This document shows positions 29,043-39,547 of a stretch of DNA of 64,000 nucleotides, in pieces. Each line of letters begins with the position of its first letter. Within the stretch, counting starts at the first letter, position 1. Origin of the DNA: Monosiga brevicollis MX1 (taxonomy: Eukaryota > Opisthokonta > Choanoflagellata > Craspedida > Salpingoecidae); contig NW_001865054.1 in the NCBI RefSeq assembly GCF_000002865.3, forward strand, positions 505,450 to 569,449, read 5' to 3'. Position numbers and translations under genes: made by a program. The notes under the pieces are model-generated. The model had not been told where the DNA came from. It was given only the letters and a program-made list of their open reading frames with translations, and did no database searches.

Positions 29043-29441
29043 AGAAATTTGTTTGCCCTTGTTCTTCTTCGCCCCAAATTGACCTAAGATCCTTGTATCA
29101 ACAGTGCCCCTTCTGCCTCTTTTGCCTCTCAACGCAAACCGAGACAGCAACAGCACACGGCCAAGGTAGTAACGATAAGTTTGGATAAGTAAGGAAAATA
29201 CATGGAACAAGTCCTATCTAAGCTCAATTGATGGGGAGTGTTTTTGAGGCAAAGAGATTGGGAGCGCATCTTGTCACTCATCGGCAACCAGCTATCGTTC
29301 TTGGGCACCGGCATTTCAATCCACACAAGCACAAGACGAACGATATCGGACCGTCTGGACAAGACAGGCGCAAAGCATGCTTGATGCACCACGGCTCATG
29401 TCACCCCTTTTTGGACGGACCAAACAGGGTTGAAAGCGAGG
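29043..29441. other. Convergent 3' intergenic region (CCT1 / PTP4A)
   Basis: About 400 bp between the CCT1 stop and the stop of the minus-strand phosphatase. No gene recognised; holds the two 3' UTRs. Confidence 0.5.
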
Positions 29442-29927
29442 TTACATGATGATGCAACCCTTGGCCTTGCCACGACGCTTGTAGTCTTGCAAAAACTGCA
29501 GCTGGCGTCGGTTGATGGCACCGTGACGCTTTTCACGGATAAAGAGGACGGCATCTTCCGAGGACATGCCCGCCTCAATCAGGCTGAGGGCGACCAGAAC
29601 CGGCGCGCGGCCGAGGCCAGCGACGCAGTGCACGGCAACAAAACCATTGGGATGCTGCGCAAAGGTTTCGCGGCACAGGCGGAGCCAATTGTCAATGACC
29701 TCGTCCGGAGGCGGGGCACCATCTTGGAAGGCCCAGTCATGGACTTCAATGCCATTGTCCTTCAGCTTGCTAACATCGTACGAGGGCTCGCAGACGCGGC
29801 ACAGGGCGACCACATTCTCTTGCTGGAGCACGCGCACGTAGTCCTCGACAGTGGCGTCCGAAGGGCGATCCGTGATCAGGAAACGCATGTTCTTGTGAGA
29901 AATCTTACTAATGTGGTTGCGGGCCAT
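29442..29927 (-). CDS. PTP4A: PRL-type protein tyrosine phosphatase (PTP4A family), prenylated
   Basis: A single uninterrupted exon of 161 codons. It aligns along its length with animal PRL-1/2/3: KNMRFLITDRPSDATVEDYV, VVALCRVCEPSYDVSKLKDNG, VHDWAFQDGAPPPDEVIDNW, then the active-site loop AVHCVAGLGRAPVLVALSL with catalytic Cys and Arg, and the PRL-specific Ala after the Arg. DAVLFIREKRHGAINRRQL follows. It ends in CIIM, a CAAX box, after a Lys/Arg-rich segment (KRRGKAKG), so it should be prenylated and sit on plasma or endosomal membranes. PRLs bind CNNM magnesium transporters in animals. The absence of introns is unusual among its neighbours. Confidence 0.96.
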   Translation of the reverse strand: MARNHISKISHKNMRFLITDRPSDATVEDYVRVLQQENVVALCRVCEPSYDVSKLKDNGIEVHDWAFQDGAPPPDEVIDNWLRLCRETFAQHPNGFVAVHCVAGLGRAPVLVALSLIEAGMSSEDAVLFIREKRHGAINRRQLQFLQDYKRRGKAKGCIIM

Positions 29928-31385
29928 GACGGCGGTTTGCAGGTTTTTTTTTTATTTCCAAGTCTGGGAAGGGAACAAAAAAGGATGTGGTTGACGGGTT
30001 GCTGAGGAGAGCAACAAGAACGTATGTTCTTCGGAAAGATGGGATGGGAGTGCAAGAAAGGTATTCAGCGGTTAGGTCGCCGAATGCTCAGCGAGGGAGT
30101 GCTGAGACGGGGATCGAGAATGTCGCCGCCTAGTCAATCGAGGCCGGCGACATCAGCCAAAATATCGAGCTGCGCCACGCATCGGGGAAGCACGTTGCCG
30201 AACAGCGCCATAGATGGAGACCAGAACGACGCTTGGAAGGAAAGTAAGTCTGGCCGTCTAAAAGGAGACAAACAGCAAGGAAGTGAGACAAGGACGCGCT
30301 CCCAAAGCATGAAAAGATGTGAAGCAGGCCGAACGGGACAGAGGGCAACAACAAGTCCAGGAAACCAGACAGATGGAAGGATACAAAAAAAAAAAAAAAT
30401 CCAACAAGTGGCCGAAAAAAAACGAGAAGAGAGAAAGAGAGAACACACAAAAGAAAAGCCATGATAACTTCAAGTCTTTCTTTTGTGTGTGAGTGTGTGA
30501 CGAGTCCATCCATCACCAAGAATGGCGCTTTCTCAGCGGCCGTGCGTGCATGATATGATGTGTAACTCGGGGTAATCAACGGGGCATGTGGCATGGCGAG
30601 TGGGGTGTATGGAGATATAGTTGACTGGCGCTTCATCCTCGCATGGCCACCGCCACAAGCCAGTCAAGCGAGTCGCGGGTCAAGGACGCATTCAGAGCCA
30701 AAAAACAAAAAAAAACTTGGCGGGGGACAAGTCAAGTAGACACACAACACCCAGACAAGAAGGCACAAATGGAGAAGCACACAGAGGCTGCACGCAAGAA
30801 GAACAAGCCATGACTACCCACCTCGTACTTCGCGCGCGGCCCAAACCAGCAAGGGAGTCGATCGAGTCGCTGATGATGATGAGAAGGTGACCGAGGTGGA
30901 GGTGAATGCGGAGGTGGACGTGAAGCGAATGACAACCCTCTTGCTTTCTTTTCTTTTTTTTTTGCGTGTGTGTGAGAGGTTCCTTTGTGGGCGGAACCCA
31001 AGGGAAACCAACAACAAAGGGAAGAACGTGGGAGGGGAGGGTTTTTGCTGCAACACCTTAACACAACGTGAGTGAGCACCACTTCTCGAGGGTGGCTCTT
31101 GCTTAAAGTGTGAAAAGTGTGATGGACAGCTGTGCACATGCAGCAGCTGCAAGGGAAACGGGCATTGAGTCTCAATGTCACTTGGTAACACCAAAAGCCT
31201 CTCTACACAAACGTGGCTACGTCAAAGAACATAAATTCGATTATGGAATGGAAGAGCTATGAGAGCGATGCAATTTCGTTACATCCGGGCTTGCCCTATC
31301 AACACATGGTGGCCTGGCCAAGTTCATTTATGATAATATACAGACACAATAGGATAGCAGCACCTGGCCCGACTTGAATGACAAG
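29928..31385. other. Large intergenic region without a supported gene
   Basis: About 1.46 kb upstream of the PRL gene and downstream of the DGK gene. It is purine-rich on the plus strand with many A-runs (30386-30399, 30703-30716) and a T-run at 30951-30963. Long frames at 30024-30464 (+) and 30130-30636 (-) are low-complexity and show no family signature. It may contain a PRL 5' UTR. Confidence 0.4.
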
Positions 31386-34300
31386 CTACAGATCATCGAG
31401 ATATGCGCTGTAGTTCTCGCACGTCGAAAAGTCACATTCACGATCCTCCACGCGCAGCACAGGAATCAGTGTCTGACCCAGACTTGCGCTGGATGTGGCA
31501 CCTGAGCTTCGACCCTCCTCTTCTGTTCCACCACTGGCTGCCAACTCTGGGCTGACGGCCCCGGTCGCTAGCGCGGTCAGGGCCTGGTCGGCGCGGGTAC
31601 GCCGGGACGGCTGCTTACCCCGGCGTACCAGCATGCGTGCTTGGGCGGGCAGGCGCGAGATGGTCACAGTTCCGGCCTCCTGCATCCAAGGCTCGCCATC
31701 CACGTGCATGGGCATGGGCTTCAAGAACTTCAGCTCGAGTGTTTGAAACTGCCGACCACAGATCACAGACACCAAGGCACGCATGAGGCCTGGGCCCGGC
31801 GAGGGATCTCCCGACACGGCCCCCGGCCGGCCGCTTAAACACGTCAACATGGCGGGAAGCAAGGGGTGACAAACCTGGCCCAGGCGCTTGGCGTTGCGCA
31901 TGTGGGTTGAGATGTGCGTCATGTGCATGACTCCGTGCACGCCCACCACCTCCAAGTACCCGTCGCTGAAGGAGGGGGCGAAAAACTTGTCCGATTCGTC
32001 CCGACCCCAGGGGTCTGCTCCGCTGCCCCAGCTTGAAATGTTCAGAATGATGAGGCCTTGAAAGTCGGTCACCTTCAAGGGTTGACCATCTCCCAGCAGT
32101 ATCGCATCCTGCAAAATGTTCTTGCATGGCTGTTTCACAAAGGCATCCATGCCGGATAGCATGTAGAGACCTAGGGATCAACAGCACACGAACGTGGCAT
32201 GTTGGAGTGAGGTGTGTGTGACACAAGCGAATAAACACGACCCAGAAAGTGCAAACAACAGGGTGCAGACGCACAGTGTGTCACAAAAACATACCTTTAT
32301 TTTTGGTGCGCGAGGTGAATCGCTGAGGATTTTCTTCGCGTTGCTGCACCATACACATCACCCCGGTCAGGCAGTTGGACAAAACATCCCGCGTCACAAT
32401 CGGATAGTGGGCAAGAAACTCACTCGGTGGAAATCCAGAGCAATGGAGGCATCGAGGCCAAAGCCAATGTAGTTGGACATGGTCAAAGTGCGATGCTCTC
32501 CGCTGCTCTCAGGTGCGACATCGACGCGCCACCTAGCAAAAGCCACCACGCAGAGTTATTCCAGCAAATAGAATGGCGACTTGGCTGCAAGCATCATTCG
32601 TCCCTATGGCACCTCATCTTCCTAGACCCAACATACCGATCCAATGACACTTCGAAAGCATCCAAAGTCTGCATGAGCAGAGGCCGCACGTTGCCACCTG
32701 TGTAACCCGGACCCCACTCGAGCACCCGCGACAAGTCATTTCCTGCAACGGCATGACGTGCAATAACGGGCCGATTCACACAGTATGAGCCTTAGCAAGC
32801 AAAGCACCGAGCGCTCCCGTTAGGTACAGGGCCGGAGCCTCTATCAGCTTCTCACGCTTGCATGACGCGACCACCGCAGCCAGCGACCACAAATAGATAT
32901 GGGCGCAGGACAAGAAATAGTCACGAACACGAACACGGGCACAAACATGGATTCAGGCAGAGGCCTCTCAAACTCACCCGTGCCGATGGGCAGGATGGCC
33001 ACGGCAGGAACTGGGCAGCGCAGGAACGATTGCAGCGTGTCCAGCGCTGAGAGGATCCAGCCCACCGTGCCATCACCACCGCATGCCAAGATGCGAAACT
33101 TGCTCACAGTGCGCATGGCCAGCAGTCTTCAGGATTCAGCACAACACGACGAAAAAGCTTGTGAGCATCGTTGGACGACACGAGACAACTGGCCCGACGG
33201 CTGCCTGGATCGTCACTTACCCGGGCTCCGGACCCGCCACACTTAGATCAAAGAGTTGATGCGGGTTGACGTAGCGTCCGATGCGAGTGTACAAGTCGAG
33301 GCCCTGGCCACCCCCCGACTTAGGGTTGATAAATACAAGCAAAGGCTCAGCATCTTCTGGAATTGCTGCGGCATCAATCGTTGGGAGCCATACCAACTAG
33401 ACATGCAATGAGAATGGAAAGCAATTTTTCACCGCCGACAACGGGTACACCAGTGGTGGATTGAGCACCTTGCGTCCCGGCTTCGGGGCGAAATGATATG
33501 ATAAACAAGAAAAAGAGAGCGACAAAGACAGTGCAGCAAACTATAAACACACAAAACCAAGAAGGGCAGTTTTGCTTTCGGTTTCAGCGCCTACCTTTGG
33601 GTCACAAATGTTGACGCGCTGGAGCGCATCAAGCAAAGGCTCTTCAACTTTGAGCGCGTCGAGATGTGACTCAAAAGTGATGACAGCCATGCCTATCCGA
33701 TTTTCAAACAAGCGCGGATCAGTTTATGTGGCGCAGGAACTCTAAGAACGTTTATGCAAAGACGAGGATATTCCAAGACCGCACCTGCCGTCGCTATGGC
33801 CAGATCAACACTACAGCCTCGCGCACCGTTGGGCTATCACAGACATCCAATCACGATTGGCGCATCATGGTCAGCGGTCCAGGCGTCAAGGGGGCGTGTG
33901 CACGAGCTCGCGATCTCCATACAGGTTTGTTTCCGTGCGAGGCCCACATACCAACACCGCAGTCATGGTCTTGTTTAGGAGAGTTGTCAGCTCCTCGGTC
34001 GTAGCGTAGGCATTAAGGCCAGAGAGAAAGAGCTTTTGAGGATGACCAGCCACATCACTGCGTCGGCAGACGTCAAATCGCACAAAGGATCGGTTTAAAT
34101 GCCCTTCATATGCCAACAAGGCTAGCTCAAACACATCCTGGTCCGGCTCTAACGCTTCATTGAGCACGTGCTCGCGAATGGACACCTGCAGAGTGATGTA
34201 TGGTGAAAAAAAAAAAGAAATCACTATTCAGCTTCTTCGATCAACACTCAAGGTGCCCCCAGTTTGAAAAAGAGAGTCTGCTTGACACAGCTCTGTGGGC

Positions 34301-36087
34301 TACGTACTCGCTGAAGTACGAGATCGTTCAAGCTCTCCTGAATGCGAAACTTGTTGAGGGCACGTTTGAGCACCTCGGCAACGGTGCAGCCCTTGCTGAT
34401 ACTGATGGCCTTGGTCCCACCGTGAATATCTTCAATTCGCACGGCAGTGGCAAAAGAGTCAAAGGGTGAGTTTGTGTTCCGCAGGCTGCAGAGTTCAGGT
34501 CGCAGAGGAACAACCTGGTCCACTTACCGGCTGTGCGATTCATCAGGTTGATGATGGTTTGGCCGTGCTGGCGATCCTGGTCAACTTGGCGCGAGCGACA
34601 GTAGAGTCGGGCATAGTCTGTGACCCCACGCATGTCAAGGTCCGTGGAGATGAGTTGCATCACGACGACGGCTCAGAGGTTGCGATACAATCTGCCTGGC
34701 TGTCGTTACTCGTACCTTTGCGATTGCCTTCAAGCTTCTTGGCTAGGTCGACGATGAGCAAATTGGGTGGAATGCGCTCGGTCGTGGAGACCTTGGCTTG
34801 CAGACTGTTGAGGGAGGCGCGCAAGCTGTCACGGCGTCCTTGATTAATCTGCAAGGTGACAACCTCGAAATAGTATTCGGACGGCGCATCTGGCAACCGC
34901 ATCTCTTTAACGGCCTGGGCAAGATGGGACGGCATTCCAGCCAAGTGATGAGACGCGATGCATATCGTGCAACACAAAGCAGTATGCGTGAAGAAAGGGG
35001 CTCCAGGTATTGGAAAAAGTAGGTGGCTACAGCAAAGGTTTGGCCGGAGCGGGGTAGTTGGTAGCACAAGCACGCACCAAGTCCATGAGCGCGCTGACCG
35101 AGTCAGTGGACTGCAGAAGAATGGGAAAGCTTGCGTGGTTGGCAAATTGATGACAGGCTCGATCACCCTCAAAAACAATCAACTCGACTGAGAAATCACC
35201 CTCTGCAAGCACGTCGTCGGTGTCATCTTCCTTGCCATGCAAGGCTGCCATGACATGCGCAGGCGGAGCTAAGGCAGCGCTAAGGGGCGAGTCCTGCCCG
35301 TGGGCCGTGGCTGCTGCCTGCGATTCGTCTTCGTTATCCTCAGTCACCTTGGTCAGGTGCACGGAGCTGCTTTGCTGGATCGATGGCGTGCGGCTCGTGA
35401 TCCGCACTGATCCGCGGGGCGCGAGTGTGCGGACTCCCGTCCTGCAGGCGGCAATTGTGAAACCGAGCACTTGACGTCGAGGTGAGTGAGGCGTGTTTGA
35501 ATCTACATACGATGTGTTGTGCCATGTGAAACGATCGGGCTCGTCCTCGTCGCTGAGCTCATCCAGCAACTCCATGTTCATAATGGCGCCATGAGGACCC
35601 TGTGGCACCAAAATGGGAGTCAAGCCGTGGGAATGATTAAAATCTGTCCATCCCGGGCGATGGTTCGGTCAAGGTTGGGATGGGTGGGCTCACGTTGTAC
35701 GAAATGGCCGCGGAAGGTAGACGCATGCGGCGGAGAGGGCCACCGGCACAAGGGTGAGCCAAGCATTGTTGAAGACAGCCAGCATGAACCTGTTTGGTGG
35801 TGCGACCAAGAGACGGTCGTGAACGGGCAAGACATTCGCAATTGTCCAAGATAATGTTTGACATGAGTATGGCAAGGCACGAACAGGTTTGAGGCAGAAT
35901 CCGCAACGGAAGTGGATGAGAGCCGATGCAGCGGGGATGGCCTTGGAGCACTCGCTACAATTTTGCTTTGAGGGAAGATTGCCTTCGATCCAGCTATACA
36001 AACCAAGCCAGGGTCGGAGGAAGCACGGTGAGGTTGACTCTACGGCAAGCATACTCTTTTCCCAGACATTGGGCCAGAGGTGTGTGA

Positions 36088-36165
<78 letters not shown>

Positions 36166-37142
36166 GAGGCAGGGAGGGGCCGGACACCTGAACATACACG
36201 TGCTGCCCTTTGTGGGTCCGCCAGCTGGCATTGTTTGAGGGGAGGCAATTGTCCACCGTGGTAGCGCGGCAAAACAGATGCGACCAGACACCACAGGCTA
36301 AGGCAATGAAGTGCGGGTGATGAACAAGAAGAGCCATGAGCTGGAGGAGAGCAGTGGTGAGCTGGTGGTGGTAGAACGTTTAGCAGCGGTGCGTGGGATA
36401 CGGACAGCCGCAAACGAGAGCAGGGCCATCCAGGAGACGACGGCAGGTGGTACAATAACAACGCTTGCGAGGTTTTTGCACGACCCAGTGGTGTTTGCTG
36501 GGCGCCTACAAGGAAGTTGGTAACGTCACGGTGCGTGTCAGCAGTTGTGGTGGGGGCACTGGATTGATGTTGCCATGTTCAGGTGTGCGAAAAACGTTCA
36601 AGGAGCAGATGGCATACAATCAGGGTATCAAGTTGCTGGATGGGGCAGCGCGGGGCGGCGATCTTGTGACTGCATTTCTCGTGACACAGGTAGCGACAGT
36701 CTGTGGGGACAGTGGTTGCATCGAGATCACCACCGAGGTACAATCCGGAATTGATGGTCCAAAGGTCAGCAGTCGTAATGTAGGCATCGAATCAATGCGG
36801 CGGGTGCGGAAATGGCAAGGAGCCCGGGGGAAAACGTTGATCCAATGCGAGGGGCAGAACAAACATTTGCACTGCATGGCCATTGATCCAAAGCCCCAGA
36901 TGGTGTCGCCGCAGAGGTTGCATGTGAGGGGTTTCTTGTGTTGCTTTCGGACGAGGATGTGGCCTTGCACCTTTGGGGGAGGACATGGCATGGGACCGGT
37001 GACAAAACGCGCATCCGAGTGAGGCGGAGCGGGAGATGCATCAAGAGCTCCCACGGCAAGGGCACGCACCCCAACCAGGCAGAAAAGCACATACCTCGAG
37101 CGATGCGGAGCGAGACTGCGTGGTCCGTCGCCGCCGCAGCAT
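31386..37142 (-). CDS. Diacylglycerol kinase with two C1 domains and RA-like region (theta-like)
   Basis: Minus-strand multi-exon gene. Start at ATG 37142 ([16 protein letters not shown]). The first C1 domain is split by an intron: [20 protein letters not shown], then [20 protein letters not shown] second, DGK-type C1 lies at about 36000-35890 ([20 protein letters not shown]...RCGFC). A long middle region includes a Ras-association-like segment ([20 protein letters not shown]) near 34380. The catalytic domain shows [40 protein letters not shown] with the essential GGDG loop, [12 protein letters not shown] and [18 protein letters not shown]. The accessory domain shows [31 protein letters not shown] and [18 protein letters not shown]. 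It phosphorylates diacylglycerol to phosphatidic acid, ending DAG signalling. C1 plus RA plus kinase matches the theta class. The tail after the accessory domain is unusually long and Ser-rich. Confidence 0.88.
36092..36161 (+). repeat. (GT)n microsatellite
   Basis: About 35 GT units, in the interval between exons of the DGK gene (CA on the coding strand). Confidence 0.95.
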
Positions 37143-37752
37143 GGTGTGCGGTCCGGGTTCAACAGAAAAGACCTTTTGAGCCAGAAAAGGGGGCGGTTGA
37201 GCTGCCGATGCCCTTTGGGGGATCGATCAATGGACCGCAATCAATCACTTGGTGCCTGCTCTGCTACGCCATGTAAAAGTGATCTCCGCTCTGAACCAGT
37301 CCCAGCCAAGCAAGTGTCCTTGACGCCTGCACTGCCCCCACGTTCTCTCACCCGCGCTGACGCTGCTCAAGAAGGGAAGAGGAACAGAGGGAGGGGAGAG
37401 AGTTTGAGAGAGTTTGAGAGAGTTTGAGAGGGTTTGAGAGGGTTTGAGAGAGAGTTTGAGAGAGTTTGAGAGAGTTTGAGAGAGTTTGAGAGAGTTTGAG
37501 AGAGTTTGAGAGAGTTTGAGAGAGTTTGAGAGTTTGAGAGGGTTTGAGAGAGAGAGTTGCGAGACCCACATCGACTCGGGTGGGTTGAGAAGCGGACAAA
37601 CAGTCCTCGAGCGGCACAAACATGTCAGAAAACCAACACATGACACAATGTCACGAGGATAGGGTATGGTCACTCGTTTCGAGGGTTGAAAGTCGGTCGG
37701 ACGGTCGGACGGTTGGTCGGTCGCAGCGTGATCGGTTTGTGTGGGTCGGGGG
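37143..37752. other. Intergenic region upstream of the DGK gene
   Basis: Contains the 10-bp minisatellite and a short GGTCGGAC-like direct repeat at about 37693-37720. No gene seen; the DGK promoter should be here. Confidence 0.4.
37398..37555 (+). repeat. GTTTGAGAGA minisatellite
   Basis: Around 15 tandem copies of a 10-bp unit GTTTGAGAGA, with GAGG and extra-GA variants, upstream of the DGK start. The plus-strand frame across it is an artefact of the repeat. Confidence 0.95.
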
Positions 37753-38214
37753 TCAGTGGAACTGGCGCAAGTCTTCAAGGTGGGTGGCGATTTCAATGGC
37801 AAGCTCGTCAGAACAGTACTTGGGATGAGTCATGGTGTAGCGCAAGGGCGTGACAGCGAGGATGGGGGTGCTGTGTTTCAACGATTGCCTTGATATGTTG
37901 GTATACTGGTGGTGTGCAGGCCTTCAAGGTGATGGGTATGTCAGTTGGCAAGCTCATCAATTGCATGACACATGCTACGTTGACTTTTACACATCACACT
38001 TGGTCCTCTGCTCTCAGCCCTGGTGTTTCTCTGATGTGCTCACACGGAGACAGAGAGAAAAAGACAGAGACAGAGAGACAGAGAGGCAGAGAGACAGAAG
38101 CAGAGGGAGAGCAGAAAGCTTCTCGTAGAACGGCGTCAAGCACCCGTGCAAACGTGAGGATGGCGGGTGTGGTGAGGTCAAGCCTCACCATGTGGCGTGC
38201 GGGTTAAGAGCCAT
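37753..38214 (-). CDS. Doubtful small minus-strand gene
   Basis: The last exon (about 37890-37753, after a CACAG acceptor) reads TPILAVTPLRYTMTHPKYCS, then DELAIEIATHLEDLRQFH and a stop. This is mixed-composition, protein-like sequence with no family I recognise. One possible first exon starts at ATG 38214 (MALNPHAT) with a GTGAGG donor and joins in frame. The intervening 300 bp has a long pyrimidine tract on this strand. Start, exon number and even gene status are uncertain. It could also be a distal exon of another transcript. Confidence 0.3.
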
Positions 38215-38283
38215 GGCTCGATCACGGGCAAAGAGGATCGGTCATAGGTACCCGCCCAGCGCATCGCGCCGTGCCACCACACC

Positions 38284-38345
38284 ACCAGCTTTTCATCAAT
38301 CTGAGCCTGGCCCAATCAAGGCTTTGAGGCTCAGACATCACTGGT
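38284..38345 (-). promoter_or_regulatory. SECIS-like hairpin in the 3' UTR of the candidate selenoprotein
   Basis: On the minus strand this 62-nt segment folds into a lower helix ACCAG/CTGGT, then a 5' TGAT facing a 3' TGAT (tandem G.A pairs flanked by U.U, the SECIS quartet). A 10-bp helix follows (GTCTGAGCCT with AGGCTCAGAT, one G.U), then unpaired AAA 12 nt after the TGA, then a possible small GCC/GGC apical helix. This order and spacing are those of a eukaryotic type 2 SECIS element. It starts about 200 nt after the TAA stop. The plus strand does not give this pattern. The base before TGA is G rather than the more usual A. Confidence 0.7.
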
Positions 38346-38547
38346 CACGTTGCAAGCAGGCAGCTTCCTTCCGAAAGAGACGGCCATCTCTGGTTTCTCC
38401 CACGGACGACCACCCCATGAGCATAAGGAATGGATTATGCTCTGCCGCCAGCCATCCTTGCTGGGCACTTTGACAGGCCCAACTGAGCCACAGCGCGTAC
38501 GTACGCGCGTCGTCGCCGAATGCGCAAGGAGGCGCAGCGGGTCGACC

Positions 38548-39159
38548 TTAGGCGCGAAAGCTGACCGCCAGGCCGAGTGTCATGACCACAAGGGCAGCCA
38601 TGAACATGGCCGAGTTGACGGCCCACCAGTCGTCAATGCCGCGAACAAACCAGAGCGCGGCCAGCGTTACAACCCAGCCCAGTGCGGACGAGCGGCCAAA
38701 GTTTGCATAAAACTGGCGTCGCTTGCGGTCCACCAAGGCGCGGTAGGCGGCGGGCACGGGGCGTCGCCCTCGGCCATCCGGATTCCATTTGCCCGTGGTA
38801 ATACACCCTCACTGACTCTCCACGCCCATCCGGTAGAGCATGATGCCAGCACTGGCCAGCGAGTACAGCAAACCAGGACCTGCCAGGTCCAAGAGGAGGC
38901 ACAGCAGCGCCACGCCGCCAAGCACGCCGCCTACAACTTTGCGCACGGAGGCCTCCTTGCTCGATATCTATTCGCCACGACCACGCCCCGCCCAAACGGG
39001 CCAGCATATCAAGAAAGCATGAGCGTATGCATGGTCGGAAAGGCACAAACGCAGATCTGACACCAAATCATTCAATCCGCCCATCGGTCCAGCGGTCCAG
39101 CGCACCATTTCAAAGGCGGAGAAGGCCGCAGCCTCGCGATCCGCTGCTTCGACTGTCAT
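38548..39159 (-). CDS. Candidate membrane selenoprotein (one in-frame TGA read as Sec)
   Basis: Start at ATG 39159 (MTVEAADREAAAFSAFEM). One phase-0 intron with a donor after FEM or after LNDL joins exon 38967-38548. That exon reads ISSKEASVRKVVGGVLGG, a hydrophobic segment (VALLCLLLDLAGPGLLYSLA), IMLYRMGVESQ, an in-frame TGA (38811-38809), GCITTGKWNPDGRGRRPVP, AYRALVDRKRRQFYANFGRS, a second pair of membrane helices (LGWVVTLAALWFV and NSAMFMAALVVMTLGLAVSF) and TAA. The 86 codons after TGA have no upstream ATG of their own and keep membrane-protein character. No intron of normal form removes the TGA in frame. With selenocysteine the product would be about 157-171 residues with a Sec-Gly-Cys motif between membrane segments. 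The SECIS-like hairpin downstream supports recoding. I do not recognise the family. Confidence 0.6.
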
Positions 39160-39310
39160 GTCGCCGGTTCAAGCAAAAAGCACGAAATGATGGCTGTAAC
39201 GGCGTCAAAAAATCATCTGACATTCAGGTAATCCCAAGCAGCCGCCAAGCCCTTCCCAAGCAGCACCGCGATGTGTTGTGTCTGTGCTGTTGGAAAAATC
39301 AGGTGACAAG

Positions 39311-39348
<38 letters not shown>

Positions 39349-39547
39349 ACCTCTTTCGCGCACACAAAACGAGAGAGAAGTGTGTGTTCTAGAGAGAGAG
39401 AGTGTGTGTGTGTGTGCGAGAGAGAGAGAGAGAGCGACCCACACAGACACCATGTGCCCGTCTCTCTCTTTTTCTCAACGCTGCGCGGGGCAGGATTCTT
39501 GCTGCTGAGGCTCTTTTTTGTGTCAATTTGACCTGTTCTTGAGCGAG
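39160..39547. promoter_or_regulatory. Divergent upstream region (selenoprotein / ALDH)
   Basis: About 390 bp between divergent starts, with (CA)n at 39315-39346 and mixed GA/GT tracts at 39392-39434. No named promoter element could be assigned. Confidence 0.45.

Noticed and set aside
30024-30636. Open frames on both strands upstream of the PRL phosphatase
   Set aside because: Low-complexity, Lys/Arg-rich or Phe/Leu-rich translations of purine and A-rich DNA; no domain, no splice context.
37398-37555. Possible CRISPR-like array
   Set aside because: Units are contiguous 10-bp copies with no spacers, in a eukaryotic genome; it is a minisatellite.
38767-38811. A 44-bp intron from GTGAGG to CGAG that would remove the TGA in the selenoprotein candidate
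   Set aside because: It shifts the frame out of the downstream membrane helices and is far shorter than other introns here, so read-through fits better.
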